From NVTR01 sp036480115 (GTDB lineage Bacteria; Pseudomonadota; Alphaproteobacteria; Rhodobacterales; Rhodobacteraceae), in NCBI GenBank assembly GCA_965224795.1, contig CBDDAE010000002.1, positions 620,001 to 684,000 on the forward strand: a stretch of DNA of 64,000 bases, in the 5' to 3' direction. Below the pieces are notes generated by a model. That model was given only the letters and a program-made list of their open reading frames with translations. It was not told the origin of the DNA and did not search any database. How positions within the stretch are numbered: position 1 is the first letter of the stretch; the number at the start of each line of letters is the position of its first letter. The translations under genes and the position numbers were made by a program. This document shows positions 24,204-33,039 of this stretch, in pieces.

Positions 24204-27200
24204 ATGCCAAAAAGAACCGACATCCAGTCGATCATGATCATAGGCGCGGGCCCTATTGTAATTGGCCAGGCTTGCGAATTTGATTATTCCGGGGCGCAGG
24301 CGTGTAAGGCGCTGCGTGAAGAAGGCTACCGGGTCATTCTGGTGAACTCGAACCCGGCCACGATCATGACCGACCCTGACATGGCGGACGCCACCTATAT
24401 TGAACCGATTACGCCCGAGTTCGTGGCAAAAATTATCGAAAAGGAACGCCCTGATGCGCTGTTGCCGACTATGGGCGGACAGACAGGGCTGAACACGTCT
24501 TTGGCGTTAGCGGATAATGGCACGTTGGAGAAGTTTGGGGTGGAGTTGATCGGGGCGAACCAGAAGGCCATAGAAATGGCCGAGGATCGCAAGCTTTTCC
24601 GCGAGGCCATGGACCGGATTGGGCTGGAAAACCCCCGCGCCACCATCGCCGAAAGCCTGGATGAATGCTGGGCTGCGCTGGAAGACATTGGGTTGCCTGC
24701 CATCATTCGGCCCGCGTTTACCCTTGGCGGGACCGGCGGTGGCGTGGCTTATAATCGCGATGATTTTGAGCATTTCTGCCGCACCGGGTTGGATGCGTCG
24801 CCGGTGACGCAAATCCTGATCGACGAAAGCCTGCTGGGCTGGAAAGAATTTGAAATGGAAGTCGTGCGCGACAAGGCCGACAACGCCATCATCGTTTGCG
24901 CCATTGAAAATGTGGACCCCATGGGGGTGCATACCGGCGATTCAATCACCGTGGCTCCGGCGCTGACACTTACGGACAAAGAATACCAGATGATGCGGAC
25001 CGCTTCGATTGCGGTGCTGCGCGAAATCGGGGTGGAAACCGGCGGGTCCAACGTGCAATGGGCGGTGAACCCGGCGGATGGCCGCATGGTGGTGATTGAA
25101 ATGAACCCGCGGGTGTCGCGATCAAGCGCTTTGGCGTCCAAGGCGACGGGATTTCCAATTGCCAAAATCGCTGCGAAGCTGGCCGTAGGCTACACGCTGG
25201 ACGAGCTGGACAATGACATTACAAAGGTGACACCAGCGTCGTTTGAGCCGACGATTGATTATGTGGTCACCAAAATCCCACGTTTCGCTTTCGAAAAATT
25301 CCCCGGCTCGGAACCGCTGCTTTCCACGGCGATGAAATCGGTCGGCGAGGCAATGGCCATCGGCCGCACCATCCACGAAAGCCTTCAAAAGGCGCTGGCC
25401 AGCATGGAAACCGGGCTGACCGGATTTGATGAAGTTGAGATTGAAGGCGCGTCGGACAAAGCTGCGGTCATCAAGGCCATTTCCATCCAGACCCCAGACC
25501 GTATGCGCACCATTGCGCAGGCCATGCGTCACAGGTTGTCGGATGATGAAATCCACACCGCCACCATGTTTGACCCGTGGTTTCTGGCGCGCATTCGCGA
25601 AATTGTGGAAGCCGAAGAAGTGGTGCGCAGCAATGGCCTGCCCACGGACGAAACTGGCTTGCGGCACCTAAAAATGATGGGCTTTTCCGATGCACGTCTG
25701 GCCGACCTGACCGGCCAACCCGAGGTCGAAATCCGCAAGGCCCGTCTGACCCTGAACGTCACTGCCGTTTTCAAACGCATCGACACCTGTGCGGCGGAAT
25801 TTGAGGCGCAAACGCCATATATGTATTCCACCTACGAGACCCCCGTTATGGGCGACGTGGAATGCGAAGCCCGGCCCACGGATCGCAAAAAAGTGGTGAT
25901 CCTTGGCGGTGGTCCGAACCGGATTGGGCAAGGGATCGAGTTTGATTACTGCTGCTGCCACGCCTGTTACGCGCTGACGGATGCGGGTTATGAAACCATC
26001 ATGATCAACTGCAACCCGGAAACCGTCAGCACCGATTATGACACTTCGGATCGCCTGTATTTTGAACCGCTGACTTTTGAACACGTCATGGAAATCCTGC
26101 GGGTTGAGCAAGAAAACGGCACGCTGCACGGGGTCATTGTACAATATGGCGGACAGACTCCGCTGAAGCTCGCTAATGCGCTGGAACAGGCCGGCATCCC
26201 GATTCTTGGCACCACGCCGGACGCCATTGACCTTGCCGAAGACCGCGAACGTTTCGCTGACCTTGTGACCAAACTCGGTCTCAAGCAGCCGGAAAACGGC
26301 ATTGCCTCAACCGACGCACAAGCCATTAAAATCGCCGAACAAATCGGCTTTCCACTGGTCATCCGCCCGTCCTATGTGCTGGGCGGTCGCGCCATGGAAA
26401 TCGTGCGCAACATGGCGCAACTGGAACGCTACATCGCCGAGGCGGTGGTGGTATCCGGCGACAGCCCGGTCTTGCTCGACAGCTACCTGTCCGGCGCGAT
26501 TGAGTGCGATGTTGACGCCATTTGTGACGGTAAAGACGTCCACGTCGCCGGCATCATGCAGCATATCGAAGAGGCCGGGGTGCATTCCGGCGACAGCGCC
26601 TGTTCACTGCCGCCATATTCACTGCCAAAACACATCATCGACGAAATGCACACCCAAACCCACGCCCTGGCACTGGCCCTTGGTGTCGTCGGGTTGATGA
26701 ACATTCAGTTCGCCATCAAAGGCGATGATATCTTCCTGATCGAAGTAAACCCACGCGCATCACGCACCGTCCCATTCGTCGCCAAAGCCACCGATTCAGC
26801 CATCGCATCCATCGCCGCCCGCGTCATGGCAGGCGAACCACTGTCCAACTTCCCCAAACGCCCCCCCTACCCCAAAGACGCCGCCAAGGGTGATCCCGAA
26901 CCCATCGGCGACCCCATGCGCCTGGCCGACCCCGCCATGCCGTGGTTTTCCGTCAAAGAGGCCGTGCTGCCCTTCGCCCGCTTCCCCGGCGTCGACACCA
27001 TTTTGGGTCCTGAAATGCGTTCAACCGGCGAAGTCATGGGCTGGGATCGGCACTTCCATCGCGCATTCCTAAAGGCGCAACTGGGCGCAGGCGTGGTGTT
27101 GCCAACCGAAGGCACCGCATTCCTGTCGATCAAAGAAGCCGACAAAACGCCGGACCTGATAGAGGCCGCACAGACCCTGATAGAACTCGGTCTGGACATC

Positions 27201-27497
27201 ATCGCCACCGGCGGCACCGCCGCATTTCTTGGCGAACACGGGATCAAAACCGAACTGGTTAACAAGGTCTACGAAGGTCGCCCCAACATCGTTGACGTGA
27301 TGAAAGACGGACGCATCGCGCTGGTGATGAACACCACAGAAGGCGCCATGGCGGTCGAAGACAGCCGAAGCATGCGCGCCGTCGCCCTGATGGACCGCAT
27401 CCCCTATTTCACCACGTTAGCGGCTAGCCATGCGGCGGCACTGGCGATGAAAATGGGACGCGAAGGGGAGTTGGGGGTTCGGGCGTTGCAGGGGTAA
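24204..27497 (+). CDS. carB: Carbamoyl-phosphate synthase large subunit
   Basis: A 1097-residue ATP-grasp enzyme making carbamoyl phosphate from bicarbonate, ammonia (from CarA) and two ATP for pyrimidine and arginine synthesis. The two homologous halves are visible: IMIIGAGPIVIGQACEFDYS at the start and VVILGGGPNRIGQGIEFDYC at mid-protein, each with ATP-grasp motifs (FTLGGTGGGVAYN; SYVLGGRAMEIV). A C-terminal MGS-like allosteric domain (LDIIATGGTAAFLGEHGIKT) ends it. The length is normal. carA is not in the window. Confidence 0.98.
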   Translation: MPKRTDIQSIMIIGAGPIVIGQACEFDYSGAQACKALREEGYRVILVNSNPATIMTDPDMADATYIEPITPEFVAKIIEKERPDALLPTMGGQTGLNTSLALADNGTLEKFGVELIGANQKAIEMAEDRKLFREAMDRIGLENPRATIAESLDECWAALEDIGLPAIIRPAFTLGGTGGGVAYNRDDFEHFCRTGLDASPVTQILIDESLLGWKEFEMEVVRDKADNAIIVCAIENVDPMGVHTGDSITVAPALTLTDKEYQMMRTASIAVLREIGVETGGSNVQWAVNPADGRMVVIEMNPRVSRSSALASKATGFPIAKIAAKLAVGYTLDELDNDITKVTPASFEPTIDYVVTKIPRFAFEKFPGSEPLLSTAMKSVGEAMAIGRTIHESLQKALASMETGLTGFDEVEIEGASDKAAVIKAISIQTPDRMRTIAQAMRHRLSDDEIHTATMFDPWFLARIREIVEAEEVVRSNGLPTDETGLRHLKMMGFSDARLADLTGQPEVEIRKARLTLNVTAVFKRIDTCAAEFEAQTPYMYSTYETPVMGDVECEARPTDRKKVVILGGGPNRIGQGIEFDYCCCHACYALTDAGYETIMINCNPETVSTDYDTSDRLYFEPLTFEHVMEILRVEQENGTLHGVIVQYGGQTPLKLANALEQAGIPILGTTPDAIDLAEDRERFADLVTKLGLKQPENGIASTDAQAIKIAEQIGFPLVIRPSYVLGGRAMEIVRNMAQLERYIAEAVVVSGDSPVLLDSYLSGAIECDVDAICDGKDVHVAGIMQHIEEAGVHSGDSACSLPPYSLPKHIIDEMHTQTHALALALGVVGLMNIQFAIKGDDIFLIEVNPRASRTVPFVAKATDSAIASIAARVMAGEPLSNFPKRPPYPKDAAKGDPEPIGDPMRLADPAMPWFSVKEAVLPFARFPGVDTILGPEMRSTGEVMGWDRHFHRAFLKAQLGAGVVLPTEGTAFLSIKEADKTPDLIEAAQTLIELGLDIIATGGTAAFLGEHGIKTELVNKVYEGRPNIVDVMKDGRIALVMNTTEGAMAVEDSRSMRAVALMDRIPYFTTLAASHAAALAMKMGREGELGVRALQG

Positions 27498-27556
27498 GTC
27501 GCTTTCTCCAAAAGACCATCAAACAACCGTTTCACCCAATCAAAAGGAACCGCCTG

Positions 27557-28684
27557 ATGAAGACGCTGAAACCCGCCACAATCGCCGCGCAGGCATCCGG
27601 TGCAATTGATCCGCTGACCGGCGGTGTCGTGCCGCCAATCCAGCCGTCCACGACATTCGTAAGGGGCGAAGATTACGCTCTTTTGAACGGTGAATACGCC
27701 TATGCGCGCTATCACAATGACGCCGGTGTCATTGCCGAAACCACCATTGCGAGCCTTGAAAACGCCGCCGCCGCGCTGTTGTTTCCGTCCGGCATGGCGG
27801 CCATCGCAAGCGTTTTCAGAACCCTGCCAAACAACGCTACAGCAGTCATTCAAAAAGGCATCTACCACGGCACAACCCATTGGATTCGCAGCTTTTGTCA
27901 GCGCCGAGACATTGCCCTTCATGAAATTGACACCAGCGATAACGCCACCCTTGCCGCCATCGAAAAAGCCGATCTGATCTTCGTCGAAACCCCCTCAAAC
28001 CCCTGGTTAAAAATCACCGACATCCGCGCCGCCGCAACCGTCGCCAAACGCACCGGCGCCGTCCTGATCGTCGACAGCACCGCCTCCACGCCGATCCTGT
28101 CACAGCCGCTGAATTTCGGCGCCGACATAGTCATGCATTCCGCCACCAAAGCCCTCAACGGCCATTCCGACGTGCTGGCGGGCGTGCTGGCATTCAAAGA
28201 AAAGTCACATCTTTTCAACCGGATACAATCCGAACGCAACGACGCCGGCACCGTCATCGGACCCTTTGACGCTTGGCTGTTAAACCGAGGCATGCGCACC
28301 CTACCCCTGCGTGTCGAACGCATGTGCCAAAGCGCCGAACAGGTGGCAAAGTTCCTGATCGACCACCCTGCGGTTGATGATGTCTTCTACCCCGGCCTGC
28401 CCAGTTTTCCCGGCCACAAGCTGGCCCGAAAACAAATGCCCGGCGGCTTTGGGTTCCTCATGTCTGTTTTGATAAAAGGCAATGCCACCAATGCATTACA
28501 GGTTGCCGGTCGCCTGAATCTTTTCCACCGCGCCACGTCGCTTGGCGGGGTTGAAAGCCTCGTGGAACACCGCCACACAATTGAACCGGACACCGGCATC
28601 CCGGAAAACCTGTTGCGCCTGTCCATCGGCATTGAGGACCCGGGCGACCTGATTGATGATCTGGGACAAGCGCTGGGGCAATAA
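27557..28684 (+). CDS. Cys/Met metabolism PLP-dependent enzyme (CGS/cystathionine beta-lyase type)
   Basis: A 375-residue fold-type I PLP enzyme. The Schiff-base Lys lies in HSATKALNGHSDVLAG; YARYHNDAGVIAETTIASLE (YARxxNP-like), FPSGMAAI and VETPSNPWL are family motifs. The last portion (SLGGVESLVEHRH and LRLSIGIEDPGDLIDDL) is standard for cystathionine gamma-synthase, beta-lyase and related enzymes. Motifs alone do not separate these, so metC or metB is not assigned. AAAGGAA precedes the ATG. It follows carB by 59 bases. Confidence 0.92.
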   Translation: MKTLKPATIAAQASGAIDPLTGGVVPPIQPSTTFVRGEDYALLNGEYAYARYHNDAGVIAETTIASLENAAAALLFPSGMAAIASVFRTLPNNATAVIQKGIYHGTTHWIRSFCQRRDIALHEIDTSDNATLAAIEKADLIFVETPSNPWLKITDIRAAATVAKRTGAVLIVDSTASTPILSQPLNFGADIVMHSATKALNGHSDVLAGVLAFKEKSHLFNRIQSERNDAGTVIGPFDAWLLNRGMRTLPLRVERMCQSAEQVAKFLIDHPAVDDVFYPGLPSFPGHKLARKQMPGGFGFLMSVLIKGNATNALQVAGRLNLFHRATSLGGVESLVEHRHTIEPDTGIPENLLRLSIGIEDPGDLIDDLGQALGQ

Positions 28685-28701
28685 CCCCTGTTCCGGGTTA
28701 T
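28681..28701. terminator. Stem-loop between convergent genes
   Basis: ATAACCC (28681-28687), loop CCTGTTCC and GGGTTAT (28695-28701) form a hairpin that starts at the PLP-enzyme stop codon and serves the convergent DUF4198 gene too. There is only a short T-containing tail (GTAATTGTCTTA), so efficiency is uncertain. Confidence 0.5.
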
Positions 28702-28710
28702 GTAATTGTC

Positions 28711-29517
28711 TTACCCCGGCACGCTAAATGTCAAAGCCGCCCAAAGGCTTTCCCAAACCGGCCCGTCGCCAGTGGCGGCCCGTTCAACCGGCAATAAAAC
28801 CACGGCATCCAGTAGGTATTCGTTCCCGGCAGAAACCGGAATATTGGCCTGACCTTTTACATCAGTCTGCACGGTAAACACCGACACTTCCCCGGTTTGA
28901 TTTTTCTCAAACACTTCTATTTGCGCGTCAATTCTAGGCGCACCTTCAAATAGTACCTGAACCGAAAAACCGGCGGCCATATCATCGATGTAAGGATTTG
29001 AAAGGGCTACAAATTCTGTGCGTAACCCAACAGGGTAATCCGCCCCGACACCGTTACCCACGGCAATCAGTGACTTGGCAAAACGTCGGTATTTTTCGCT
29101 AAAACCTGACTCTGGCAAGCCGCGCGCACTATGTTTTGCCAATGCATTTTCCAGGCGTTTATGTTCGACGAAACCTACAAATTTTTCCCATTCATTCCAG
29201 GTTATCTTGCTGTCTGTTGTTTCATGGACAATTACCCATAATCCATCATTAGGTGTCGCGTTATTTAGGGCAGGCCGGTCGCCAATGCGCCCTTCGACGG
29301 GTATGATCTGGTCACCCTGAACAAGATCAAACTGAATAAACCGTTGCGGTAAAAATCCGAATCCCCCACCGGAAAACTTTTGCCCGCCGCGCAACGCCGC
29401 CACAATATTGTTACCACTGGCGACCTGATAAGCTTCTGGCGATATCCAAAACTCATGGCCAACGGCAGTGGACGTGTTAATGAGCAGGGATAACAAAACT
29501 CCGGAAATGAATTTCAT
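28711..29517 (-). CDS. DUF4198-family periplasmic protein
   Basis: A 268-residue protein with a clear signal peptide (MKFISGVLLSLLINTSTAVG, cleavage before HEFWISP). HEFWISPEAYQVASGN is the N-terminal hallmark of DUF4198, a family linked to nickel/cobalt uptake and beta-sandwich periplasmic domains; a C-terminal carboxypeptidase-regulatory-like beta domain (VFTVQTDVKGQANIPVSAGN) is also visible. A His just after the cleavage site could bind metal. It is divergent from a HupE/UreJ-like gene with overlapping start codons, so both probably serve metal homeostasis. Confidence 0.85.
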   Translation of the reverse strand: MKFISGVLLSLLINTSTAVGHEFWISPEAYQVASGNNIVAALRGGQKFSGGGFGFLPQRFIQFDLVQGDQIIPVEGRIGDRPALNNATPNDGLWVIVHETTDSKITWNEWEKFVGFVEHKRLENALAKHSARGLPESGFSEKYRRFAKSLIAVGNGVGADYPVGLRTEFVALSNPYIDDMAAGFSVQVLFEGAPRIDAQIEVFEKNQTGEVSVFTVQTDVKGQANIPVSAGNEYLLDAVVLLPVERAATGDGPVWESLWAALTFSVPG

Positions 29518-30679
29518 GGGTAACAGGGCTCCAATTTTGGCTTTCTATAAATCACTATACTGGTTGGGGCTGCTAAGTCTGTTGACATTCTCGGTACTTA
29601 TGGTTTCCCGTTCTGCCATTGCCCATGAAATTCGCCCGGCTATAGCAGATGTAACTGTTTCCGCCAGCCGGGTCGAAATTGAAATCAGATTGACGCTGGA
29701 AACCCTGGTGTCCGGAATGGATCTGACGGAATTGCAAGACACTAATGCCTCACCTCTATCTGATCGATATGATGCTTTGCGCGCTTTAGACCCGCAACAA
29801 TTGGAAATCGAATTTCTCGCCATTTGGCCCCAGATTAAGGATGGGTTTTTCCTTTCGTCCGGGGGGGCGGCCCTGACTCCTGAAATCGTTAGCGTGGAAA
29901 TAGCCGAAATTGGCGAGGTCGAGTTGGCCCGCGAAAGCCTTCTTAGGCTGGTCTCGCCACTGCCGTCCGATGACAGCGCTGTTATTTTTGGCTGGCAATC
30001 CGGGTATGGCCCGCTGGTGGTACGCCAGGTTCTGGATACCAAGGACGGATATTCCGGTTATCTGACAAATGGCACCTTAAGTGAACCGATGCCCCGGACC
30101 GGCACTGTTCAGCAACCTTGGTTTTCGACCTTTACCAATTTTACTGGCATCGGCTTTCAACATATTGTGCCAAAGGGGCTGGATCATATCTTGTTTGTTC
30201 TGGGCCTGTTTTTCTTTTCTTTGAACATGCGCCCCTTGCTGACACAAATTACTGCATTCACGGTGGCCCATACCATTACGCTGGCCAGTGCTTCGTTAGG
30301 AATTGTACAAATACCGGCCTCTATTGTTGAACCGCTGATAGCGGCTTCAATTGTCTATGTAGCCGTTGAAAATATCTTGCTGAAGGAGCTTAAGCCCTGG
30401 CGCACGGCGGTGGTGTTTGGTTTTGGGTTGCTGCACGGGCTGGGCTTTGCATCTGTACTGGGTGAAATCGGGCTGGCCCCGGGGCGGTTTTTCACCGGTT
30501 TAATTGGCTTCAATATCGGTGTCGAACTGGGGCAGCTGGTCGTAATTACCGGTGCTTTCCTGAGCGTAGGATATTGGTTCGGTCAGCGTCAGTGGTATGG
30601 GGCAGTTGTTGCAAAACCAGCATCAGGGGTCATCGCATTAGTGGGCGCCTATTGGTTCATCCAAAGAGTGTTTTGGTGA
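29516..30679 (+). CDS. HupE/UreJ-family protein with N-terminal periplasmic domain
   Basis: A 387-residue protein. A signal sequence (SLYWLGLLSLLTFSVLMVSR, then AIAHEIRPA) leads into a beta-rich extracytoplasmic domain (about 45-190), then a six-helix HupE/UreJ_2 membrane domain: GLDHILFVLGLFFFSLNMRP, FTVAHTITLASASLG and FGFGLLHGLGFASVLGEIGL, with the HxxxD, AHxxT and GLxHG metal-channel motifs. The family moves nickel or cobalt. ATG 29516 overlaps the divergent DUF4198 ATG; ATG 29507 is an alternative. Confidence 0.85.
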   Translation: MGNRAPILAFYKSLYWLGLLSLLTFSVLMVSRSAIAHEIRPAIADVTVSASRVEIEIRLTLETLVSGMDLTELQDTNASPLSDRYDALRALDPQQLEIEFLAIWPQIKDGFFLSSGGAALTPEIVSVEIAEIGEVELARESLLRLVSPLPSDDSAVIFGWQSGYGPLVVRQVLDTKDGYSGYLTNGTLSEPMPRTGTVQQPWFSTFTNFTGIGFQHIVPKGLDHILFVLGLFFFSLNMRPLLTQITAFTVAHTITLASASLGIVQIPASIVEPLIAASIVYVAVENILLKELKPWRTAVVFGFGLLHGLGFASVLGEIGLAPGRFFTGLIGFNIGVELGQLVVITGAFLSVGYWFGQRQWYGAVVAKPASGVIALVGAYWFIQRVFW

Positions 30680-30681
30680 TC

Positions 30682-31137
30682 TCAAATCGCTTCATCTTCC
30701 AGATTTAGCTTCATGCTTAGCAATACTTCCTGAATGGCTTGGGTCTCTCGCAAAAGCCTTTTACTTTCATTCAAGGTGATGATGCCGTCTTCAATTGACT
30801 GGTTGTATTCCGCCATAAGTTGCGCAAACCGTTGGCTTAAGGCAATCACATCCGATGTCACCCCACCCTTTGAAGTATTCTCATGACCTGACTCATAGGA
30901 CAGAGTTATCCCGCGAAGTTCGGCCAAAGCGCCGGTGACGTGTGGATAGCCTGATTTAGCTTCCAATGCGGCCACTGCGTCAATTGGCATATAGCGGTCC
31001 CGGTGTTCGGGCAGATCTGAATAATACCGGCCAAGTGTTGCTTTGGACTTGCCGGTAAGACCACAGGCTACTTCTAGACCCACGTCTTTTACCAAAGCCT
31101 CAGCATGACGTTTCAAATAATTTCTATGGTAGTCCAT
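30682..31137 (-). CDS. Putative CII/phage-regulator-like DNA-binding protein
   Basis: A 151-residue protein. Residues about 8-45 (LKRHAEALVKDVGLEVACGL, then TGKSKATLGRYYSDLPEH) resemble the helix-turn-helix of phage CII/CP76-type regulators; the C-terminal half is a helical segment (TLNESKRLLRETQAIQEVLL) like that in related prophage proteins. GGATAGGC precedes the ATG. A palindrome at 31159-31173 just upstream could be its operator. No other phage gene lies near, so it may be a domesticated regulator. Its stop is 2 bases from that of the convergent HupE gene. Confidence 0.65.
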   Translation of the reverse strand: MDYHRNYLKRHAEALVKDVGLEVACGLTGKSKATLGRYYSDLPEHRDRYMPIDAVAALEAKSGYPHVTGALAELRGITLSYESGHENTSKGGVTSDVIALSQRFAQLMAEYNQSIEDGIITLNESKRLLRETQAIQEVLLSMKLNLEDEAI

Positions 31138-31158
31138 TGCCTATCCATCCCCTTGCGA

Positions 31159-31173
31159 CCCCACAAAGTGGGG
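31159..31173 (-). promoter_or_regulatory. Palindrome upstream of CII-like gene
   Basis: CCCCAC-AAA-GTGGGG is a perfect 6-bp dyad 22 bases before the ATG at 31137, where a repressor would block transcription or initiation. Autoregulation by the CII-like protein is an inference from position only. Confidence 0.4.
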
Positions 31174-31337
31174 AACTTACACTCTTAATTCCCATTAACT
31201 GCACCGCGCGCAAGTAGCATTTTCAGATTGTACCGCCTTTAGGGCGGGGTGATTGCAGCCATCTTCGGATGACTTGAACAGGCGAGGCGTTCTTTTTTCG
31301 CCACAATATGCAGAGCTAGGCAGCTAGCTTTGTATTG

Positions 31338-31400
31338 GGTCCGTTGGACCATGGTTATGTTGGTCCAATCCAACCCCAGGGCTTTTGCCCTGGACCAACA
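31338..31400 (+). promoter_or_regulatory. Nested, mutually exclusive hairpins upstream of tdk
   Basis: Four alternating complementary segments are seen: GGTCC (31338-31342), TTGGACCA (31344-31351), TGTTGGTCCAA (31358-31368) and GGACCAACA (31392-31400). Segment 2 pairs with 3 over 8 bp; segment 3 pairs with 4 over 8-9 bp around an inner CCAGGGC-TTTT-GCCCTGG hairpin. The pairings exclude one another, like an attenuator, but no U-run follows. The structure ends 90 bases before the tdk start. Confidence 0.5.
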
Positions 31401-31490
31401 GACCTTGGTTTCAACGGGCCCGTCCGATTTCCCTTACAGCTTTCATCAGAACCGCTTGTACTGTCGCGCCGTGGCAAGGTATTGCAGGTC

Positions 31491-32081
31491 ATGGCGAAAC
31501 TGTATTTTCACTATTCAACGATGAATGCGGGTAAATCCACATTGTTGTTACAGGCGTCCTATAACTACCACGAACGGGGCATGCAGACCTATCTAATGAC
31601 GGCTAATCTGGATAACCGGGCTGGTCAGGGGCGTATTGAAAGCCGAATAGGTATTGGATCGGACGCGGATACATTTAGCCCCGGCGATAATCTATTTCAA
31701 AAAATTGAAAACCGCATTAAGTCCGGCCCCTTATCTTGCGTTTTCATTGATGAATCTCAATTTTTAAGCCCGAAGCAAGTTTGGCAATTAGCCCGTGCTG
31801 TTGATGATTTGGGTGTGCCAATAATGTGCTATGGATTGCGTGTAGATTTTCGCGGTGAGCTGTTCCCCGGGTCTGCGTCATTACTTGCGCTGGCGGATGA
31901 AATGCGTGAAGCGCGGACCATCTGCCATTGCGGGAAAAAAGCTACCATGGTGGTGCGCCAGGACAATGATGGCAACGTTTTGAAGGACGGGGCGCAGGTT
32001 CAGATTGGCGGTAATGAAACCTATGTTTCCCTATGCAGAAAACACTGGCGAAAAGCCGTTGGGGATCGTCAGGATTTGTAG
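31491..32081 (+). CDS. tdk: Thymidine kinase (type II)
   Basis: A 196-residue enzyme phosphorylating thymidine to dTMP for salvage. The P-loop is FHYSTMNAGKSTLLLQASYN, the Walker B is VFIDESQFL, and the lasso/zinc region has CHCGKKATM with a second Cys in VSLCRKHW, all as in the TK1-like family. The length is typical (about 190). The start is ATG 31491 after GCAGGT; the longer frame from 31335 is untranslated leader with hairpins. Confidence 0.96.
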   Translation: MAKLYFHYSTMNAGKSTLLLQASYNYHERGMQTYLMTANLDNRAGQGRIESRIGIGSDADTFSPGDNLFQKIENRIKSGPLSCVFIDESQFLSPKQVWQLARAVDDLGVPIMCYGLRVDFRGELFPGSASLLALADEMREARTICHCGKKATMVVRQDNDGNVLKDGAQVQIGGNETYVSLCRKHWRKAVGDRQDL

Positions 32082-32082
32082 G

Positions 32083-33039
32083 TCAAACCTGATTTGGCGG
32101 CGTTTTTCCGTGGCTCCATGCAAGCAGGTTTTCAACCGCCATGTGCCCCATGTTTTCACGCACTTCCAATGCCGATGTGCCCATATGAGGCAACAAAGTT
32201 ACATTCGCCATTTCGCGCAAAGCTTGCGGAACAACTGGTTCATTTTCGTAAACATCCAACCCCGCCCCAGAAATTTCACCTGACGTAAGGGCAGCTATTA
32301 AATCCAGTTCATTCACCACATCGCCACGGGCAATATTCACAAAAACAGCGTGGCTTTGCATGGCTTGAAAGAAGGCTTTGCCGATTAAGTGATGGCTTTG
32401 GGCGCCTCCGGGCACGGCAATCACAACAACATCTGCGGCTTTTGCCACGGCTTGGGCATCTGTTAATTGACTGGCGTAATCCAAATCATTCACCTGAGAC
32501 CGGTTATGAAAGACAACTTTCATACCAAATCCAAAATGCGCCCGTCTGGCAACGGCCTGGCCAATGCGTCCCATGCCGATCACGCCAAGGGTTTTGCCGG
32601 ACATATGCAGGCCCATTAGCTGGGTCGGCTCCCATCCCTGCCAATTGCCGGATCGCACTAACGCTTCGCCTTCACTGGCACGCCTTGCCGCCATCAGCAT
32701 CAGCATGACAGCGATATCGGCTGTGGCATCGGTGACGGCGTCTGGGGTATTGCACACTATTATCCCAACGGCGTTGGCGGCCCCTAAATCAATGTGGTTC
32801 ACGCCTACGCCAAAATTGGCAAGAATTTTACAGCGTGGCTTGGGCAGATTGATAAATGCCGCCGCATCCAGCGGATCACCCAGGGTTGGCATTATCGCGT
32901 CAAATTCCTGCAAGGCCGCACGCATTTTTTCCGGTGCCAAGTAACTTGCTGTATCCAGATGGGTGACATCAAATTGTTTATGGGCCGCCTGCACAACGGA
33001 TTGCGGCATGTGACGGGTGATCAGCAATTTGTGCGTCAA
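32083..33039 (-). CDS. D-2-hydroxyacid dehydrogenase (glyoxylate/glycerate type)
   Basis: A 318-residue NAD(P)-dependent dehydrogenase reducing 2-keto acids such as glyoxylate or hydroxypyruvate. The Rossmann loop is LGVIGMGRIGQAVARRA; the catalytic trio is Arg in VNIARGDVV, Glu in DVYENEPVV and His in LLPHMGTSA. The start is a TTG (33039) lying in TTGA, which overlaps the csaA stop, so translation is coupled; no closer ATG fits. It is the last gene of the YbjN-proC-csaA operon. Confidence 0.92.
   Translation of the reverse strand: MTHKLLITRHMPQSVVQAAHKQFDVTHLDTASYLAPEKMRAALQEFDAIMPTLGDPLDAAAFINLPKPRCKILANFGVGVNHIDLGAANAVGIIVCNTPDAVTDATADIAVMLMLMAARRASEGEALVRSGNWQGWEPTQLMGLHMSGKTLGVIGMGRIGQAVARRAHFGFGMKVVFHNRSQVNDLDYASQLTDAQAVAKAADVVVIAVPGGAQSHHLIGKAFFQAMQSHAVFVNIARGDVVNELDLIAALTSGEISGAGLDVYENEPVVPQALREMANVTLLPHMGTSALEVRENMGHMAVENLLAWSHGKTPPNQV

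Larger units (their letters stand above)
31138..31490. other. Divergent regulatory region between CII-like gene and tdk
   Basis: About 350 bases with no convincing gene; the + frame running into tdk from 31335 is Pro/Gly-rich and lacks family similarity. It holds, from left to right, a CCCCAC-AAA-GTGGGG palindrome (31159-31173), a CCGCC/GGCGG hairpin near 31232-31246, and the stacked GGTCC/GGACC hairpins at 31338-31400. Confidence 0.6.

Noticed and set aside
31335..31490. N-terminal extension of thymidine kinase
   Set aside because: The 52 extra codons are Pro/Gly-rich, cover the nested hairpins and have no counterpart in TK1-like enzymes; ATG 31491 matches the family start.
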